Assembly (NCBI GenBank): GCA_029861795.1
Contig: JAOTYS010000318.1
Span: 1 to 5,713 of the forward strand
Length of the DNA: 5,713 nucleotides
Direction of reading: 5' to 3'
Source of the DNA: Gammaproteobacteria bacterium
GTDB taxonomy: Bacteria; Pseudomonadota; Gammaproteobacteria; Arenicellales; JAOTYS01
Shown here: positions 1 to 5,713 of the stretch, piece by piece
Position numbering within the stretch: the first letter of the stretch is position 1
Layout: every line of letters begins with the position of its first letter
Made by a program: the position numbers and the translations under genes
Notes under the pieces: model-generated
What the model was told of the DNA's origin: nothing
Seen by the model: only the letters and a program-made list of their open reading frames with translations
The model's database searches: none

Positions 1-1311
1 GATGCCGGCATGGCGAAAGATGCCGAGGTCGAATGCTTCCATCCGTTCTGAACAGACCAAAATCTCCATAGCGCCGGTATCAAGCACTGCGGACGGGCCG
101 TGATCTAATGTCACCCCGGTCATCATGGGGCAGGTCACCCGATAGCGCCCGTCGGTAACCCTGAGTACTGTACCGGTAACCGTCAGCGGTCGACCCTCGA
201 GATCGAGCGCCGGCATCGACGTTTTGCCGCCGAGCGCTAAGGTGACTTCGGCGCCAACCCCCACATTTATCATTGTTGCCACACTCTGCGGATCCCAAAT
301 CGGCCCCACCGCAACATTCTCCAGATGTTGGTTGATCGCTTCTTCGACTGTCTCCATTACGTCTTGAGTTCCTCCCGAGAACACGTTGTCTCCGTGATCA
401 ACTAACACGATGGGGCCATCGTCAAGGGCCTTCGCATAGGCAATGGAGTCGGCAACGGGCTCTACGTCATAGACAAACTCGGCGCGGCGCTGCCACGCAA
501 GTTGAGCGAGGTCGGTTTCAAGAGTTTTGCCCCGGGTAGTGTCGCCGTCACTCACAGTAACGATAGATAAACCGACATGGGGAATGTCTGCCATCGGAAA
601 ACCGCCGAACACGGACGAGTTTAGTACCTCGCCCGAACGCTCTGCAGCCATCGCGCAATCCATGATATCTTTCATCGGTTGCATTGACGGCGTTTGCCTT
701 AATGTGTGAGTCAACATTGGTACCCACCGCCAATGTATAACCGGTGACACCTCACGCTTTAGGGCGCGGATCAAAGTACGACCGCAGCGCTCAGCCGTCT
801 CGTGCATATCGATATGTGGGTATGTGCAATAGCCGGTGATGACGCTGGCATGGTCGATCATCGCCTGGCTCATGTTGGTGTGGAAATCTAGGGCCACCGC
901 GACGGGAACATCCTCGTTGATTGTGCGCAATCGACGCAATAATTCCCCCTCCCCATCCGAATAACTCTGCGTCACCATAGCGCCGTGTAGATCAAGCAAC
1001 ACCGCGTCGCACCCCTTTGTGACGGCCTGACACACGGAGTCCACCATCTGCTCGAACGCATCGTCACTCACAGGCCCTGAAGGTGCGGCACTCGCCGCAA
1101 CCGGCAACACGATCTCGGCGCCCTCCGCCCGCGCGAGATCGATAAACGCCCCCAGGCAGGTCCGGGTTCCGAGATATTGCGCAATAGCATCATCTCCGCT
1201 GGGCGGACGCCCGTCCTTTTCCCCCACGGCAAACGCTTTGAGTGGTGTGGGGATGGGCGAGAACGTGTTGGTCTCATGACTGATGCCGGCGACTACAAAA
1301 CGGTATGCCAT
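1..1311 (-). CDS. M81 family (MlrC-like) metallopeptidase, C-terminus cut by window edge
   Basis: Reading from ATG at 1311 gives 437 uninterrupted codons, still open at base 1. Family members are usually about 490-520 residues, so roughly the last 55-80 are missing. Visible family marks are the N-terminal SHETNTFSP (residues 11-19), DLHGAMV (107-113), LDFHTNMS (141-148), YPHIDMHETA (164-173), GGFPMADIP (236-244) and the C-terminal-domain loop DHGDNVFSGGTQD (305-317). Asp142, His144 and His166 are the likely zinc ligands by their D-x-H...H arrangement (inferred). The order fits an MlrC N-terminal domain followed by the MlrC_C domain. The founding member hydrolyses linearised microcystin, but most relatives have unknown substrates and no mlrA, mlrB or mlrD-like gene is visible here, so a microcystin role should not be assumed. 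No signal peptide is seen, which suggests a cytoplasmic enzyme. It is divergent from the EamA transporter, a possible functional partner. The family call is firm and the substrate is unknown. Confidence 0.92.
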   Translation of the reverse strand, partial: MAYRFVVAGISHETNTFSPIPTPLKAFAVGEKDGRPPSGDDAIAQYLGTRTCLGAFIDLARAEGAEIVLPVAASAAPSGPVSDDAFEQMVDSVCQAVTKGCDAVLLDLHGAMVTQSYSDGEGELLRRLRTINEDVPVAVALDFHTNMSQAMIDHASVITGYCTYPHIDMHETAERCGRTLIRALKREVSPVIHWRWVPMLTHTLRQTPSMQPMKDIMDCAMAAERSGEVLNSSVFGGFPMADIPHVGLSIVTVSDGDTTRGKTLETDLAQLAWQRRAEFVYDVEPVADSIAYAKALDDGPIVLVDHGDNVFSGGTQDVMETVEEAINQHLENVAVGPIWDPQSVATMINVGVGAEVTLALGGKTSMPALDLEGRPLTVTGTVLRVTDGRYRVTCPMMTGVTLDHGPSAVLDTGAMEILVCSERMEAFDLGIFRHAGI

Positions 1312-1317
1312 TGTTAG

Positions 1318-1322
1318 TCCTC
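1318..1322 (-). promoter_or_regulatory. Shine-Dalgarno of the M81 metallopeptidase gene
   Basis: The minus strand reads GAGGA six bases before the ATG at 1311, which is good spacing. The next residues are the conserved hydrophobic strand and SHETNTFSP motif found near the N-terminus in this family. Both points support this start. Confidence 0.7.
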
Positions 1323-1337
1323 GCGAATGCGGTGGGA

Positions 1338-1361
1338 GTAGATTGAGCCTACTGTATCTAC
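1338..1361. promoter_or_regulatory. Inverted repeat in the divergent intergenic region, possible operator
   Basis: GTAGAT (1338-1343) and ATCTAC (1356-1361) are perfect inverted arms separated by 12 bases. They lie 27-50 bases upstream of the metallopeptidase start, between two divergent genes, which is where a repressor or LysR/GntR-type site often sits. Arms of 6 bp can occur by chance, no regulator gene is in view, and no convincing -35/-10 pair could be placed around it on either strand. Confidence 0.25.
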
Positions 1362-1483
1362 ATATCGAGTGGAAGTCGGCGTTTGGGATGTGATCGTGTC
1401 AGATCCTCGTAGACATACCGCGCTGTGATAGTACGCGAAAACCATTAACTAGCGACCCGAGGCCTCCTGTACCATCCCGCTCC

Positions 1484-2398
1484 ATGACCGAAAACGTAAT
1501 TAAGGATAAGGTCGCTGGTAATGTTGGTCTGATGGTGTCCACCAGTATTTGGGCCACAATGTTTCCGGTTACAGAGAGTCTTTTACAAACATGGGACCCC
1601 ATTGCGATTACGGCGGGGCGTTTGACAGGCGGAGCAATCATCCTGCTCACTGCTCTGGCATTAACGGGAAATTTTGGACGTGCTATTACGAACGTCCCAT
1701 GGGGAAAGCTGATTCTATTGGGGATAGTCGGCGTATCAATTTCCACCCTTGCGCTCGCCTATGGGATCAAACATTCCGGCGCAGTGGAGTCGGCATTGAT
1801 TGCTACAACAAGTCCGATTCTTGCTACGTTGTTGGTCTACTTGTTCTACTCAGAGCCGCTGCGTAAAGGCATTGTCGGCGGCGTGTTGCTCGCAGTCGCC
1901 GGCGGTATTTGCACGGTTTTTGCCGATGGTCAAGGACTCGAAGGATTCCAGGGTGGGGAACTATTCATTTTAGCCGCCTTGAGCATGTGGATATGGTACT
2001 CCTACAATTGTCAGCGTTGGCTGAGAGGCATTCCACAGCTAGGCATCGCGGCTTTGACCGTAGCGGCCGGCGCACTCGTTTTAGACATTTGGATTGCCCT
2101 GGCTGAGCTCATGAAGCTTACGAACGTCAGCTTTGATACATCCTCCAACCAGCTAATTCTGGTGGGTTATCTCGCTCTGGGCCCCGCGTCGTTTTCGCTG
2201 TTTCTCTGGCACTTTGGGGTGAGCCGCATTGGCATAACTGTCGCTTCGATGTACGGCAACCTCGTGCCAATAGTAGTGGTGCTAATCGCTGTCGCGTTCG
2301 GTCGTTATCCCACGGTACTTCATCTCATCGGTGGAGCGTTGATAATAAGTGGGGTTCTATATGCGCAGCTTAGGAACCTCAAAGGTGCTGCGGTGTGA
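1484..2398 (+). CDS. EamA/DMT family membrane transporter
   Basis: This complete 304-residue protein has the usual length for a ten-helix drug/metabolite transporter with two tandem EamA repeats. Repeat one spans about residues 14-147. It includes the first helix with SIWATMFP (21-28), helix two starting AGRLTGG (44-50), and the stretch AYGIKHSGAVESALI...SPILATLL (92-117), followed by the glycine-rich helix that ends at FADG (146-149). Repeat two spans about 157-296 and has GPASFSLFLWHFGVSRIG (233-250), then NLVPIVVVL and the final GGALIISGVL helix (283-292). Such proteins sit in the inner membrane and typically export or exchange amino acids or other small metabolites. The substrate cannot be told from sequence. 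The ATG at 1484 is the only ATG/GTG in frame between the stop at 1391-1393 and the first helix. It has no clear ribosome binding site, since the nearest GAGG is about 21 bases away, so Met17 is a less likely alternative start. It is divergent from the M81 gene and convergent with the polysaccharide cluster. Confidence 0.92.
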   Translation: MTENVIKDKVAGNVGLMVSTSIWATMFPVTESLLQTWDPIAITAGRLTGGAIILLTALALTGNFGRAITNVPWGKLILLGIVGVSISTLALAYGIKHSGAVESALIATTSPILATLLVYLFYSEPLRKGIVGGVLLAVAGGICTVFADGQGLEGFQGGELFILAALSMWIWYSYNCQRWLRGIPQLGIAALTVAAGALVLDIWIALAELMKLTNVSFDTSSNQLILVGYLALGPASFSLFLWHFGVSRIGITVASMYGNLVPIVVVLIAVAFGRYPTVLHLIGGALIISGVLYAQLRNLKGAAV

Positions 2399-2535
2399 AT
2401 GCCCTGACACGTTCGGCGAGATCCGCTCCAGTCATGGGAACTTGAATCGGTCAAATGAATGCCTGACTGACAGCGGAAACTCTCTTGTAAAGAAAGCACG
2501 GAAGATTGGCGTGTTTGGTCTTTGGAACAATCCGG

Positions 2536-4443
2536 CTAGCGCCTGGCAATCCGATATATCACCTGATCTTCACCTGACCAAAGTGTCCGGAAAAAATCTG
2601 GATTTTCCGATACGAAGTGAAGAAATGCATCACCATAAGAGAGACTCGTTTTCATTATGTTTTGACCCCAGTGTTTTCCGGATTGCCCGGTTTTACTGTG
2701 TGCGCCATCTTTTCTGTTCACGACCAGCAGCCAACCACGGTAATTATTAAAGTCGCTTCGGGTGTATCTAGGTTTCCGCAGATCGAGCATTCCCCCACCA
2801 AAAAATTTATGCGCAGGGTAATTATGGTTTGTGTAGGCATTTGTCGAATACCCCGTTACGGGATCGGTGAGAACCAGGCTATCTTCCATCGTATTAAGGC
2901 GACTGAACAGTTCCGACCAGTATCTCGCGTCGTTGGATGCAGACACTGGTTTCAACATCTCGAATTTGCTGAACTTGTTGATGAAAAATCGCCCCTCAAA
3001 CGGGAACAAGGTAATCACCAGCAATACAGCCACCATGGCTGAGCGGCCGCGATTCAGTACAGAACCCGACAAACTGGACTGAATCGATCGTACGAGAAAA
3101 TAGCCTCCTGCTATCTCGAGCGGCACCACGAAAGTGACTCGCCACAAGAGCTCCGGCCAGGAAATGCGTAGAAAAAGATCGGTAAATACCGGATTAAAGA
3201 CAGTCAGCACCGGGACGATCATTCCAGCCGCAATAACCGGGCTTTTCCGAAGTTCCCGGCCACTCAGAAAATACAGTATATAGACGAGCACACCCCAGAC
3301 GGTAAGGACCTGGTAAAACTGGTAGTCCGGTTTCAGGATATACAGATTGTGCAAAAACGGTAGCAGCGCACCAATATCCGTCATCACGCCCTGCGATAAC
3401 GGGTTATGGCGAACGACACTCACATACAGGTAAGCATGAATAGCCAGATATCCAAAAGCGACCAGACCAGCGATAAGCAGTATCTTGCCGTGCGCCGAAA
3501 ATTCCGTCACTTGCTGCTTGCGGACAATCCGCCATGCATATATCAGCGTGATGGTACCCCCCATCGTTAGAAGAAAAAGTGTCTCCTGCTTGTGCAACAT
3601 CGTCATAACGATTGCAGCGATTACTGCAAATAGCAACCAGCGGTCGATAATCGCTGTACCGGCTAAATATCGCCATAAAGAAAGCAAAGCCGCCATATAG
3701 ATGACATAATTGAGATACACGGGGCCCAGTGTGTAATATCGAAAAAACGAAAATACACTCAGGCCGAAATGGAAAACAAACAATAAGCTGGCGCCAGCCG
3801 CCATGGCCGAAAGTGTGCGTTCCTGTTTAACTACAGGCCGCAGAACCTCGGCGCTGAAGAAATAAAACGCAATCACGATCAATACCGAGTTAACAGCGCT
3901 GATCCATGGCAGGGCTTCGTCAACTTCCAGTCCCGATATCCAGATAGTTTGACCAACAAGCATGTACCAATGCTGCTGGATCTTCGAGAAGAGTAGAGGA
4001 AAGTTGTAATAATCCAGCCCGTTCCGTGCCACGATGTCTTCATACGCTTCCCTGATATGTGCAAGATGCCATATCGCATCCGATGGTATCTCGACATATG
4101 GGCCCGCCCAGTACGCATAGCCCGCAACGCATATACCGAGGACTATGGCAGTCCACGTAGAAAAGGTGATCCCTGCTAACATGCCTCGAATCGAGAACGC
4201 TACACTACGGCGGGCTTCCTGTACCACCCAGATAACGGCGACGAGAGAAAACAGCGACCCCCACAGGAAAACATAGGATTGGGTGTTCGCCTGAAGCAGC
4301 TTCGCCACCAGCATTGCAAGCACCGCAAATATGATCGACAACGCAATTGTGAACAGAAAACGCGGCCGATCGTAACCACATATCCGCACCAGGGCGTAAC
4401 CCGGTAGTAAAAGCAAAGTCAAGTAAACTAAGGCGAATACCAC
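2536..4443 (-). CDS. Polytopic membrane protein, GT-C glycosyltransferase-like, polysaccharide cluster
   Basis: This 635-residue protein has about 13-14 predicted membrane helices between residues 3 and 484, followed by a soluble C-terminal part (about 487-635). It opens with a hydrophobic helix carrying LLLLPGYALVR (10-20), a start often seen in large integral-membrane glycosyltransferases. After about the fourth helix comes a polar loop with SDAIWHLAHIREA (121-133; Asp122, His126, His129) and QHWYML (157-162). GT-C enzymes carry a catalytic acidic residue in an early periplasmic loop, so Asp122 is a candidate (inferred). The tail contains LTDPVTGYSTNAYT (525-538), like the 'DP-x-TSY' segment in the extracytoplasmic domains of such proteins. 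It may transfer a sugar or decoration from a polyprenyl-phosphate donor, but flippase- or polymerase-like roles are not excluded. It starts with GTG, four bases after the stop of the sugar-transferase relic, and a TAG two codons upstream in its own frame rules out a longer protein. I recognise the architecture, not a named family. Confidence 0.8.
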   Translation of the reverse strand: MVFALVYLTLLLLPGYALVRICGYDRPRFLFTIALSIIFAVLAMLVAKLLQANTQSYVFLWGSLFSLVAVIWVVQEARRSVAFSIRGMLAGITFSTWTAIVLGICVAGYAYWAGPYVEIPSDAIWHLAHIREAYEDIVARNGLDYYNFPLLFSKIQQHWYMLVGQTIWISGLEVDEALPWISAVNSVLIVIAFYFFSAEVLRPVVKQERTLSAMAAGASLLFVFHFGLSVFSFFRYYTLGPVYLNYVIYMAALLSLWRYLAGTAIIDRWLLFAVIAAIVMTMLHKQETLFLLTMGGTITLIYAWRIVRKQQVTEFSAHGKILLIAGLVAFGYLAIHAYLYVSVVRHNPLSQGVMTDIGALLPFLHNLYILKPDYQFYQVLTVWGVLVYILYFLSGRELRKSPVIAAGMIVPVLTVFNPVFTDLFLRISWPELLWRVTFVVPLEIAGGYFLVRSIQSSLSGSVLNRGRSAMVAVLLVITLFPFEGRFFINKFSKFEMLKPVSASNDARYWSELFSRLNTMEDSLVLTDPVTGYSTNAYTNHNYPAHKFFGGGMLDLRKPRYTRSDFNNYRGWLLVVNRKDGAHSKTGQSGKHWGQNIMKTSLSYGDAFLHFVSENPDFFRTLWSGEDQVIYRIARR

Positions 4444-4456
4444 TATCTATTGCCCC
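4441..4456 (-). promoter_or_regulatory. GTG start context of the membrane protein, weak ribosome binding site
   Basis: On the minus strand a GGGG run (4456-4453) lies nine bases before the GTG at 4443. The old stop codon of the sugar-transferase relic (4449-4447) falls between them. This spacing is typical of genes once translated by coupling to the preceding gene. With the relic no longer translated through, initiation would depend on this weak site. Confidence 0.4.
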
Positions 4457-4797
4457 GAACGAGACAATACAACTTTAATGGTTGTCAGGATAATGAACAA
4501 ATCGAGCACCGGGCAGGTGGTTTTTTATGTAGTACATTTTTATGTAGTACAGATGGTACCCCAGTTTTCTAAGAGTATCCTCAACCAACGTGCCATGGGG
4601 TTACGTGACCTGGTCCCAGCCCGTCATTCCCGGTTTCACCAGGTGGCGCAGATCGTAATACGGATCTCCTCCAGCACGTTGTCGAACTCCGGTCTCTCCG
4701 GTCGTGGCCCTACAAAACTCATGTCGCCCTTGAGGACATTCCACAGTTGTGACAACTCGACTATTCTTGTCTTACGCAGCTACCGTCCAATAGTTGT
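4447..4797 (-). pseudogene. Relic of polyprenyl-phosphate sugar phosphotransferase (WcaJ/ExoY type), C-terminal part only
   Basis: The minus strand encodes the conserved tail of the bacterial sugar-transferase family in pieces. Frame one (from about 4797 to 4663) gives TTIGR, a TAG stop (4782-4780), [19 protein letters not shown], then [13 protein letters not shown] and DNVLEEI. Frame two (from 4660) gives [19 protein letters not shown], a TAA stop (4603-4601), then PHGTLVEDTLRKLGYHLYYIK. Frame three (4509-4447) gives VLDLFIILTTIKVVLSRSGQ and the old TAG stop. One base is missing near 4661-4662 (ATC-CG for ATC-CCG, restoring Ile-Pro-Tyr-Tyr). One base is extra near 4510, and a 15-bp unit is duplicated. 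The family's DELPQ motif has become VELSQ. Intact relatives start polymer synthesis by transferring a sugar-1-phosphate to undecaprenyl phosphate in the inner membrane. Only about 110 residues remain, against about 200 (short form) or 460 (long form), and the catalytic N-terminal side is absent. It lies between two polysaccharide genes in the expected orientation and cannot make a working enzyme. Confidence 0.9.
4522..4551. repeat. Perfect 15-bp tandem duplication inside the sugar-transferase relic
   Basis: The plus-strand unit TTTTTATGTAGTACA occurs twice back to back (4522-4536 and 4537-4551). On the coding strand this turns the family sequence LYYIKN into LYYIKMYYIKN, adding five codons without changing frame. 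It looks like a replication-slippage event in a gene already free of constraint. Confidence 0.9.
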
Positions 4798-5713
4798 TCC
4801 AATCCCATGTACTGAAACAACATCTTGTTTACGTGCTCCACGTCGAAACTCTCTTCGGCTATTCTTCGTGAGGCGCGCCCAAATTGTTCGATCAGTGCTG
4901 GCTGTTCGACAAACCGGCGCATTGCCTCAGCCAGCGCCTGTGAGTTGCGCGGAGGTACGAGCAATCCGTTTACACCATTCTTAACGAGATCCCGACAGCC
5001 GGGTACGTCCGTCGTAATAACAGGCAATCCGGTCGCCATCGCTTCAAGAATCGAACGAGATAGTCCCTCTCGATATGAAGGCAAGACGAAGACGTCGGAT
5101 GCTAACAGTTGCGGCCTGACGTCCTCTGTCACGCCAAGGTAGGCAATTGTGCCGAGATTCACGGCATCCTGGATCTGTTTTCTGTCCGATCCACCGGGGT
5201 TGTCATCGTAGGGTCCGAGAATCGCGACCTCGATGTTGTGCGACGACAGAGCACTCGCGGCCTGCAGCAGTTCCCCAAGCCCTTTGTCCTGCAACAGTCT
5301 TCCGACAAACAAAAAACGGATGACGGGCGATTTCTTATAATCAGATTTCGCGCTGAAATAATCGAGATCAATTCCCGTGCCGGGGATCACCACCGCCTTC
5401 CCGGATGTAACAAGGCGCCGTGAAACAAACAACTCGCGATCGCCGGAATTCTGAAAAATCACTTTATCAACAGAGGAAAACAGGACCCGGTAGGTCATGT
5501 CGATTGCTGTCCTGAACAATTTCTTGAAGTATCCTTCACCGATAAATACGTAGCCAAGACCCGTTACCATGCAAAATTGCCGATACCGCCGTCTAAATAC
5601 ATTGAGCAAGGCAGCGTATAGATTCGGCTTAATACTGAAACTCATCACGCGCGCAGGCTGCAGTTGGCGTAACAAGGTTCCAAGGCCCAGTATCGAGCGT
5701 ACCTCCGAAATCG
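4761..5713 (-). CDS. Family 4 glycosyltransferase, N-terminus beyond window edge, altered C-terminus
   Basis: The frame is open from the right edge (first full codon at 5711) to TAG at 4763-4761, giving 316 visible residues. About 60-80 N-terminal residues are missing. The in-frame TTG at 5675 is internal, because family-like sequence continues upstream of it (RSILGLGT). Marks of a retaining GT4/GT-B enzyme are SIKPNLY (26-32), TGLGYVF (50-56), GTGIDLDYF (111-119), GRLLQDKG (137-144; Arg138 and Lys143 for the donor phosphates), and the E-x7-E motif EGLSRSILE (Glu215, Glu223) followed by [16 protein letters not shown]. The pattern is closest, from memory, to PglA-like enzymes that extend an undecaprenyl-diphosphate-linked sugar on the cytoplasmic face of the inner membrane. 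Donor and acceptor are unknown. Family proteins usually end soon after FDVxxVN...MGL (here 289-304). The last about 13 residues, [13 protein letters not shown], are unlike a normal end and overlap the sugar-transferase relic out of frame. The enzyme core looks intact. Confidence 0.92.
   Translation of the reverse strand, partial: ISEVRSILGLGTLLRQLQPARVMSFSIKPNLYAALLNVFRRRYRQFCMVTGLGYVFIGEGYFKKLFRTAIDMTYRVLFSSVDKVIFQNSGDRELFVSRRLVTSGKAVVIPGTGIDLDYFSAKSDYKKSPVIRFLFVGRLLQDKGLGELLQAASALSSHNIEVAILGPYDDNPGGSDRKQIQDAVNLGTIAYLGVTEDVRPQLLASDVFVLPSYREGLSRSILEAMATGLPVITTDVPGCRDLVKNGVNGLLVPPRNSQALAEAMRRFVEQPALIEQFGRASRRIAEESFDVEHVNKMLFQYMGLEQLLDGSCVRQE

Noticed and set aside
1..1311. Calling the M81 gene a true microcystin-degrading mlrC
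   Set aside because: The family is broad and often over-annotated. No mlrA, mlrB or mlrD-like gene is present in the window, so only the family name is supported.
1312..1483. Sigma-70 promoters for the two divergent genes
   Set aside because: Candidate hexamers such as TTGAGC (1343-1348) or GATAGT (1427-1432) lack a partner at 16-18 bp spacing, so no promoter is annotated.
1399..1746. Minus-strand ORF of 115 codons overlapping the DMT start
   Set aside because: It is a shadow of the transporter's first repeat and has no domain-like sequence. The transporter frame shows clear EamA motifs.
2399..2535. Possible bidirectional terminator between the convergent DMT and membrane-protein genes
   Set aside because: Both strands were scanned. 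Only 3-4 bp stems (for example TCTT/AAGA around 2483-2493) and no GC-rich hairpin with a T-run were found, so no terminator is claimed. No small gene was seen either.
2349..2750. Plus-strand ORF of 133 codons starting inside the DMT gene
   Set aside because: It spans the end of the transporter, the convergent gap and the antisense of the membrane protein. The product is low-complexity in pattern and has no ribosome binding site.
4447..4797. Programmed frameshifting or recoding to make an intact sugar transferase
   Set aside because: It would need two opposite shifts plus readthrough of two stops, and the N-terminal part would still be missing. No slippery heptamer or pseudoknot is apparent, so decay is the simpler explanation.
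4478..4984. Plus-strand ORF of 168 codons
   Set aside because: It lies antisense to the sugar-transferase relic and the GT4 3' end. Its translation shows no recognisable domain, whereas the opposite strand gives strong family motifs.

Overview
The window looks like a piece of a bacterial chromosome, most likely from a Gram-negative pseudomonadote. This rests on the family-level look of the proteins and the exopolysaccharide-type gene order, and no marker gene fixes the taxon. No tRNA, rRNA, CRISPR array, insertion sequence or phage gene is visible.

The left part (about 1-2400) holds two divergent genes. On the minus strand is an M81/MlrC-family metallopeptidase-like protein, whose C-terminus runs off the left edge. 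On the plus strand is a complete 304-residue EamA/DMT membrane transporter. The 172 bp between them carry a 6-bp inverted repeat but no convincing promoter. Divergent pairing suggests, without proving, a small-molecule or peptide uptake/export and hydrolysis unit.

The right part (2536-5713) is the downstream end of a leftward-reading polysaccharide (EPS/capsule/O-antigen-like) cluster. In transcription order it holds: a family 4 glycosyltransferase (5' end beyond the right edge); the wrecked C-terminal part of a polyprenyl-phosphate sugar phosphotransferase (the WcaJ/ExoY-type initiating enzyme); and a 635-residue multi-spanning membrane protein resembling GT-C glycosyltransferases. The cluster ends tail-to-tail against the DMT gene, so 2399-2535 is the boundary between two unrelated gene groups.

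The most informative part is 4447-4797. It cannot be read as one protein, but in three successive minus-strand frames it gives the conserved tail of an initiating sugar transferase. It has lost its N-terminal part and carries two in-frame stops, two single-base frameshifts and a 15-bp tandem duplication. The last about 13 residues of the upstream glycosyltransferase appear to be out-of-frame translation of this relic, so a deletion probably fused the two genes. The cluster therefore appears to have lost its own initiating enzyme, while the glycosyltransferase and the membrane protein on either side stay open. No new biological system is evident. The rest of the window is recognisable at family level.
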